Positions 1 to 5,080 of a stretch of DNA of 5,080 bases are shown here, in pieces. Position 1 is the stretch's first letter, and every line of letters begins with the position of its first letter. The notes below the pieces were generated by a model, which saw only the letters and a program-made list of their open reading frames with translations, was not told the origin of the DNA and did no database searches. Source of the stretch: Verrucomicrobia bacterium UBA2460 (GTDB lineage Bacteria; Verrucomicrobiota; Verrucomicrobiia; Methylacidiphilales; Verrucolacustridaceae); assembly GCA_002342345.1 (NCBI GenBank), contig DDPU01000083.1:14822-19901 (forward strand), written 5' to 3'. A program made the translations under genes and the position numbers.

Positions 1-669
1 CCGTGCGTGGCCCTTTTGCCCGGGAGCCGGCCCGTCGAGATTGCACGGCACTGGCCGGTGCTTTTGGAAACAGCGGCGCGGATCGCACGGGAACAGCGCA
101 ACGTGCGCTTTGTCACCCTGGCGACCGGTCCGGAAATGAGGCAGCAACTGGAGGAGGAGTGGGCGAGACACCCCACCAGCGGGGTGGGCCTGGACATAGT
201 CTCCGGCCAGCCGCTGACCCTGCTGAACCGGTGCACCATGGCGATCGTTGCCTCGGGAACGGCCACCCTCGAGTGCGCGATGGCCGGTCTGCCGATGCTG
301 GTGATTTACAAGACCTCATGGTTCACTTACCTGCTGGGCCGCATGCTTGTGAAACTGCCTTACCTTTCCATGGTCAATGTGCTGGCGGGCGAGAAGGTGG
401 TTCCGGAGTTCCTACAGTCGGCGGCGACGCCGCAGCGCCTGACGACGGCCGCGCTGCAGATATTGCGGAATCCCAGAGGAACCGAAAAAATGGCCCGACG
501 CATCCAGCAAGTGGCCGCAAAACTCGGCGGCCCGGGAGCAGCGGAGCGGGCGGCGGAGGAGGTGGAGGAGGCGATCCGCTTGCGCCGTGCGCTAGTGGTC
601 GCGGCGCAGGAGCGCGTCGGCGATCGCGAGGAGGGGTTGGGCGCGGGAACCGAGCGGGCGAAGGGCTGA
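1..669 (+). CDS. lpxB: Lipid-A-disaccharide synthase, C-terminal part (5' end outside the window)
   Basis: LpxB (glycosyltransferase family 19) joins UDP-2,3-diacylglucosamine to lipid X, giving the lipid A disaccharide 1-phosphate and UDP, at the inner face of the cytoplasmic membrane. The visible 222 residues are the C-terminal, nucleotide-sugar-binding half. Seen are LLPGSR at residues 5-10, followed by the E-I of the family's 'PGSRxxEI'; ASGTATLE at 84-91; PMLVIYK near 98-104; and VNVLAGEKVVPEFLQ at 125-139. From memory, the Arg of PGSR and the Asn of this last block match functionally important residues of the E. coli enzyme, and their spacing here agrees. The family is about 380-390 residues, so roughly the first 190 lie to the left. 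The reading frame is open from base 1 and stops with TGA. The family homology seems to end near residue 190. The last 25 residues (198-222) are read antisense through the 3' end of ispA. Identity is firm; only the tail is odd. Confidence 0.95.
   Translation, partial: PCVALLPGSRPVEIARHWPVLLETAARIAREQRNVRFVTLATGPEMRQQLEEEWARHPTSGVGLDIVSGQPLTLLNRCTMAIVASGTATLECAMAGLPMLVIYKTSWFTYLLGRMLVKLPYLSMVNVLAGEKVVPEFLQSAATPQRLTTAALQILRNPRGTEKMARRIQQVAAKLGGPGAAERAAEEVEEAIRLRRALVVAAQERVGDREEGLGAGTERAKG
592..669. other. Convergent coding overlap of lpxB and ispA
   Basis: The lpxB stop (TGA at 667-669) lies inside ispA, and the ispA stop (TAG, read from 594 to 592) lies inside lpxB, so 78 bp code on both strands. 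The codon boundaries coincide, so first positions of one gene face third positions of the other. IspA keeps a family-like C-terminal helix here. The LpxB residues (198-222) look like an unconserved extension. Confidence 0.9.
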
Positions 670-1470
670 ACGGGCGGCCCGGGTGAGGCGATCCGCCTCC
701 CGGCGGGCGCCGTCCAGGCCGAGCAGGCGGGGATAGGTGGCTTTTCCGGAGGACTGATCCTTGCCGATGCTTTTGCCGAGTTTTTCCCTGGTGGAGACAA
801 TATCCAGAATGTCGTCGATCACCTGGAAGGCCAGGCCGAGGGCACGCCCGAAACCGGTGAGGTGGGAAAGCGTGCGGGCTTCCGCCCCGGCAGACATGGC
901 CCCCAAGCGGAGAGAGGTGGTGATGAGGGCTCCGGTCTTGGCGCGGTGGATTTCAACGAGTTTTTTGAGCGGGATCCGCTTTTTTTCGGAATCCAGGTCG
1001 AGGACCTGGCCGGCAATGAGGCCGCAGCCACCGGAGGCGCGGGCAAGTTCGGCGACAAAATCGGCCCCGGAGTATCGGCGGTTGGGTCTGGTGCGGGCCA
1101 CCGAGGCAAACGCCTCCGTGAGAAGCCCGTCCCCGGCCAGGACGGCCACGGCTTCGCCGTAGACCTTGTGGTTGGTCGGGCGCCCGCGGCGAAAATCATC
1201 GTCGTCCATGCAGGGCAGGTCGTCATGGATCAGGGAATAGGTGTGGATGCATTCCACCGCGCAGGCGGCCGGCAGGGCCGTGGTTTCCAGCCCTCCCGCG
1301 GCCCGGGCCGCGGCAAGACAGAGAATGGGACGAAGGCGTTTTCCACCGGCGAGGAGACTGTAGCGCATTGCCTTGTGGATGAGAGCCGGATGGCCGTCCC
1401 GGGGAATCAGGCGATCCAGCGCCTTTTCGACCATGGGTAGCCTGGATTTCCAGTATTTCTCGGGCTTCAT
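592..1470 (-). CDS. ispA: Short-chain (2E,6E)-polyprenyl diphosphate synthase (FPP/GGPP synthase, IspA family)
   Basis: This cytosolic trans-prenyltransferase condenses IPP with DMAPP, GPP and possibly FPP, making FPP (C15) or GGPP (C20) for quinones, undecaprenyl-P or hopanoid/carotenoid precursors, and releasing PPi each round. The 292 residues match the full family length. Visible are GGKRLRP at 42-48, the first Asp-rich motif DDLPCMDDDD at 83-92, GQVLDLD at 154-160, KT at 178-179, the second Asp-rich motif DDILD at 219-223, and GKDQSSGKATYP at 236-247. The two-residue insertion inside the first motif and the Tyr five residues before it (Y78) are typical of bacterial type II FPP synthases. 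C15 is therefore the likeliest product, though GGPP synthases of this subgroup look similar. The start is ATG at 1470; no Shine-Dalgarno is visible in the pyrimidine-rich 54 bp before it. It is the last gene of the minus-strand run, and its 3' end overlaps convergent lpxB by 78 bp. All catalytic motifs are intact. Confidence 0.95.
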   Translation of the reverse strand: MKPEKYWKSRLPMVEKALDRLIPRDGHPALIHKAMRYSLLAGGKRLRPILCLAAARAAGGLETTALPAACAVECIHTYSLIHDDLPCMDDDDFRRGRPTNHKVYGEAVAVLAGDGLLTEAFASVARTRPNRRYSGADFVAELARASGGCGLIAGQVLDLDSEKKRIPLKKLVEIHRAKTGALITTSLRLGAMSAGAEARTLSHLTGFGRALGLAFQVIDDILDIVSTREKLGKSIGKDQSSGKATYPRLLGLDGARREADRLTRAARSALRPLGSRAQPLLAIADALLRRDH

Positions 1471-1524
1471 CGGAGGGTGATTTGAGAAAGAGAAGAGGAC
1501 AAAGGCAAGCGGGAAGGCGGGGCT
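1471..1524 (-). other. Pyrimidine-rich spacer and leader before ispA, without visible Shine-Dalgarno
   Basis: Read on the minus strand, the 54 bp between the PRT-like stop and the ispA ATG are mostly C and T; the last 35 or so bases run CCTTTGTCCTCTTC, then TCTTTCTCAAATC, then ACCCTCCG. No GGAG, AGGA or GAGG occurs within 15 bases of the ATG. I see no hairpin followed by a T run, so nothing suggests termination between the two genes. Translation may rely on coupling to the upstream gene or on a pyrimidine-rich S1-type initiation site; this is inference. Confidence 0.5.
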
Positions 1525-2019
1525 TCAGTTGATTTTACAAACAGCGTAAGTGGGGACCGGGGCCAGGGTTTTTGCCCCTTCCGATGAGCTGATCTCCAGC
1601 AGGGTGACAATTTCCACAAGATCGCCTTTTCCCTGTTTCAAAAGGGTGACGCCCGAGGCCAGTTGGGTGCCGCGATCCAGGATGTCGGCGACAAGCAGGG
1701 TTCTGCACCCCGCGGGAATGGACTGCATGTCGAGAATGGGCCCCCGGGCGGACGGTTGCAGGACGGCCAGTCCGGTGCCGACAAAGTACGAAAGCGGGGC
1801 GGCGAGGGGCAGGGAGGTGGAGTCGTATGCCACTACCAGATCGATGCGCCTACGGGCGTATCGCTCGTTGAGATCGGAGCAGGCAAAGCGGAACAACTGA
1901 CCGTCCCGATAGATGCCGTCGGTCAAATAGGTGGCCTCGCCTGCCCGGCGGGCGTTTTGGATGGTTTTGACGGCGGCGGTAAGCCGGTCGCGGCTGCTGC
2001 GAAGGGCGGCGGTTTTCAA
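1525..2019 (-). CDS. Divergent adenine phosphoribosyltransferase-like (PRTase fold) protein
   Basis: The 164 residues follow the APRT layout from end to end. An N-terminal segment VKTIQNARRAG / LTDGIYRDGQLF (17-43) parallels the APRT start. DLVVAYDSTSLPLAAPLSYFVG (60-81) sits where APRTs have 'GIEARGFxxGAPLA'. LLVADILDRGTQLASG (108-123) is the PRPP-binding strand and loop, followed by a final strand pair to KIN at the C-terminus. A true APRT converts adenine and PRPP to AMP and PPi. Here the PRPP signature is degraded: the acidic pair is Ala-Asp (111-112) and the usual Thr-Gly is Arg-Gly (116-117). The 'ARG' of the first loop is also absent. It may have altered substrates, be a regulator that senses nucleotides, or be catalytically dead. 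The start is TTG at 2019, the only start codon that keeps the N-terminal fold; a GGAG lies 12 bases before it. It lies 43 bp after the sigma gene and 54 bp before ispA. Fold is fairly sure; activity is not. Confidence 0.7.
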   Translation of the reverse strand: MKTAALRSSRDRLTAAVKTIQNARRAGEATYLTDGIYRDGQLFRFACSDLNERYARRRIDLVVAYDSTSLPLAAPLSYFVGTGLAVLQPSARGPILDMQSIPAGCRTLLVADILDRGTQLASGVTLLKQGKGDLVEIVTLLEISSSEGAKTLAPVPTYAVCKIN

Positions 2020-2031
2020 GATCGGGAGATT

Positions 2032-2037
2032 CTCCGG
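2032..2037 (-). promoter_or_regulatory. Possible ribosome binding site of the PRT-like gene
   Basis: Minus-strand CCGGAG, with its GGAG 12 bases before the TTG start at 2019. The spacing is longer than the usual 5-9 bases, so the site is weak. It still supports TTG over an upstream start: no ATG or GTG occurs in this frame back to and beyond the sigma gene's stop codon. Confidence 0.3.
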
Positions 2038-2062
2038 AAAAACCTTCGGGGGAGCGAGAAAA

Positions 2063-2920
2063 TCACTCTTCCTCCTCTTCCGGTTCCGTGGATACGGAGG
2101 TGCCGGGCCGGGCTTCCAGGGCGGCCCGCAGCTTCTTGAGGGCCCCGTTTTGGATTTGGCGGATGCGTTCGCGGGTCACTTTGAATTTTTTTCCGATCTG
2201 TTCCAACGTGGGCGGCGTTTCGTCCGAAAGGGGAAACCGCAGGGATAAAATGGCCCGCTCCCGTTCATCGAGAACGTGGAGAACGTTGCGCAACTCCTTC
2301 ACCAGGCTGCGACTCTCCAAGGAGCGACCCGGCATGGCGGCGGTTTCGTCGGCGATCAGGTCGCCGAGTTCAGCATCGGCATCCTCCCCGACCAAGGCGT
2401 TGAGGGAGGCGGGTCGTAGGGAGATGCGGCGGAACTGGGCGACTTTCTCCGCGGTGACACCCAGTTCGACGGCCAGCTCCTTGTCGGTGGGTTCGCGGCC
2501 CAACTCATCGGCCAACTGGATGGCGATACGGCGCATCTTGGCGAGCTTGTCGACCAGATGGACGGGCAGGCGGATCGTTTTGGACTGGTTGGCGAGGGCG
2601 CGGCGGACCGCCTGCTTGATCCACCAGGCGCCGTAGGTGCTGAACTTCGTCCCGCGGTTGGGGTCAAAGCGTTCCACCGCCTTCATCAGGCCGATGTTGC
2701 CCTCGCTGATGAGATCGAGGAGGGGAAGGCCGAGACCGGCGTAATCCTGCGCAATTTTCACCACCAAACGGAGGTTGGCCCGGATCATCTGCTCCCGCGC
2801 GGCGCGGTCGCCCCGGCGGATCCGTTTGCCGAGCCTCACCTCGTCGGCGCGCGTGAGCAGGGCAATTTCCCCGATCTCCCGCAGGTAAGTTCCGAGTGCT
2901 CCCTCCCGGTCATCGCGCAT
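2063..2920 (-). CDS. RNA polymerase sigma factor, sigma-70 family (RpoD/RpoS-like, lacking region 1.1)
   Basis: This is a promoter-recognising subunit of RNA polymerase. With the ATG at 2920 it has 285 residues: region 1.2 at about 8-38 (LGTYLREIGEIALLT), region 2.1-2.2 at about 39-85 (IRANLRLVVKIA, DLISEGNIGLMKAVERFD), region 2.3-2.4 at about 86-122 (KFSTYGAWWIKQ, NQSKTIRLPVHL), region 3 at about 123-200, and region 4.1-4.2 at about 205-266 (LDERERAILSLRF, TLEQIGKKF, VTRERIRQI). These place it in the primary/group 2 class, not ECF. Region 1.1 and the long non-conserved segment of large RpoD proteins are missing, so it is a group 2 factor or a compact housekeeping one; this window cannot decide. 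It ends in an acidic tail, STEPEEEEE. A GTG at 3010 would add 30 residues (rich in Arg, His and Pro) that resemble no sigma region, so I prefer 2920. A GGTGGG directly abuts the ATG, too close for a good RBS. It follows ppdK by 111 bp. Confidence 0.93.
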   Translation of the reverse strand: MRDDREGALGTYLREIGEIALLTRADEVRLGKRIRRGDRAAREQMIRANLRLVVKIAQDYAGLGLPLLDLISEGNIGLMKAVERFDPNRGTKFSTYGAWWIKQAVRRALANQSKTIRLPVHLVDKLAKMRRIAIQLADELGREPTDKELAVELGVTAEKVAQFRRISLRPASLNALVGEDADAELGDLIADETAAMPGRSLESRSLVKELRNVLHVLDERERAILSLRFPLSDETPPTLEQIGKKFKVTRERIRQIQNGALKKLRAALEARPGTSVSTEPEEEEE

Positions 2921-3031
2921 CCCACCAGAATGGATGGGCGGTCGCCCAAGGGGAAGGCGAACCGGACAGGGGTGACGCCATCGGTGACCCCGGAAATGGG
3001 GCCCGGACACGCGGGAATACCCCGGATGGAA
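2921..3031 (-). other. Spacer between ppdK and the sigma gene
   Basis: These 111 bp are the longest gap in the minus-strand run and the likeliest place for an internal promoter or leader. On the minus strand it holds two GTCACC copies with starts 12 bp apart (2988-2983 and 2976-2971). They lie in a stretch flanked by GGGGT and ACCCC, which could form a 5-bp stem with a 13-base loop. A second weak pairing, TCGCC with GGCGA, lies at 2942-2960. No T run follows either, so neither is a convincing intrinsic terminator, and I find no clear -35/-10 pair. Confidence 0.4.

Positions 3032-5080
<2,049 letters not shown>

Noticed and set aside
1..669. lpxB as a truncated pseudogene
   Set aside because: The missing N-terminal half is explained by the window edge. 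The visible half has intact family motifs and no internal stop or frameshift.
3..686. Open frame of 227 codons on the + strand over lpxB
   Set aside because: It is a shifted frame of lpxB. Its product is Gly/Arg-rich low-complexity sequence without family features, as expected for an out-of-frame GC-rich gene.
862..1440. Open frame of 192 codons on the + strand, antisense to ispA
   Set aside because: It lies wholly within a gene with clear catalytic motifs on the other strand, has Gly-rich composition and no recognisable domain.
1663..2139. Open frame of 158 codons on the + strand across the PRT-like gene and the sigma gene's end
   Set aside because: It is antisense to two supported genes and has Gly-rich, non-protein-like composition; stop-poor frames are common in GC-rich DNA.
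2088..2636. Open frame of 182 codons on the + strand, antisense to the sigma gene
   Set aside because: The Arg/Ser-rich product mirrors the sigma codons, with no independent motif or start signal.
2921..3010. Thirty-codon N-terminal extension of the sigma factor from a GTG at 3010
   Set aside because: The added residues are rich in Arg, His and Pro and resemble no sigma region. The ATG at 2920 gives a start just before region 1.2, as in compact group 2 factors.
3012..3024. Hairpin CGGG-AATAC-CCCG just after the ppdK stop, as a terminator
   Set aside because: The stem is only 4 bp and no T run follows on the minus strand, so it does not meet the pattern of an intrinsic terminator.

Overview
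The window comes from a GC-rich Gram-negative bacterium. LpxB (lipid A synthesis) shows an LPS-type outer membrane. The sigma factor's region 2.3-2.4 wording (STYGAWWIKQ, ALANQSKTIRLPVHL) resembles, from memory, that of Verrucomicrobiota and related PVC bacteria. The phylum is an inference; no search was run. It looks like an ordinary chromosomal housekeeping region. I see no mobile element, CRISPR array, tRNA, rRNA or phage gene.

Layout: positions 1-669 (+) hold the 3' part of lpxB, cut by the left edge. Everything else is on the minus strand, so in the direction of transcription (right to left) the order is: ppdK (3032 to beyond 5080, 5' end outside the window), a 111-bp spacer, a short sigma-70 family gene (2063-2920), a 43-bp spacer, a divergent adenine phosphoribosyltransferase-like gene (1525-2019), a 54-bp spacer, and ispA, a short-chain prenyl diphosphate synthase (592-1470). 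The four minus-strand genes are collinear and close together. No convincing terminator or promoter separates them, so co-transcription is plausible but not shown. lpxB and ispA converge and their coding ends overlap by 78 bp, leaving no intergenic terminator.

Function: PPDK interconverts pyruvate and PEP using ATP/Pi and AMP/PPi. IspA builds C15 or C20 isoprenoid precursors and releases PPi. The PRT-like protein keeps the size and layout of an APRT but has a degraded PRPP-binding signature. The sigma factor lacks region 1.1 and ends in an acidic tail. LpxB makes the lipid A disaccharide. I see no new multi-gene system. The points most worth a second look are the degenerate PRT-like protein, the codon-aligned antisense overlap of lpxB and ispA, and the placement and form of the sigma factor.
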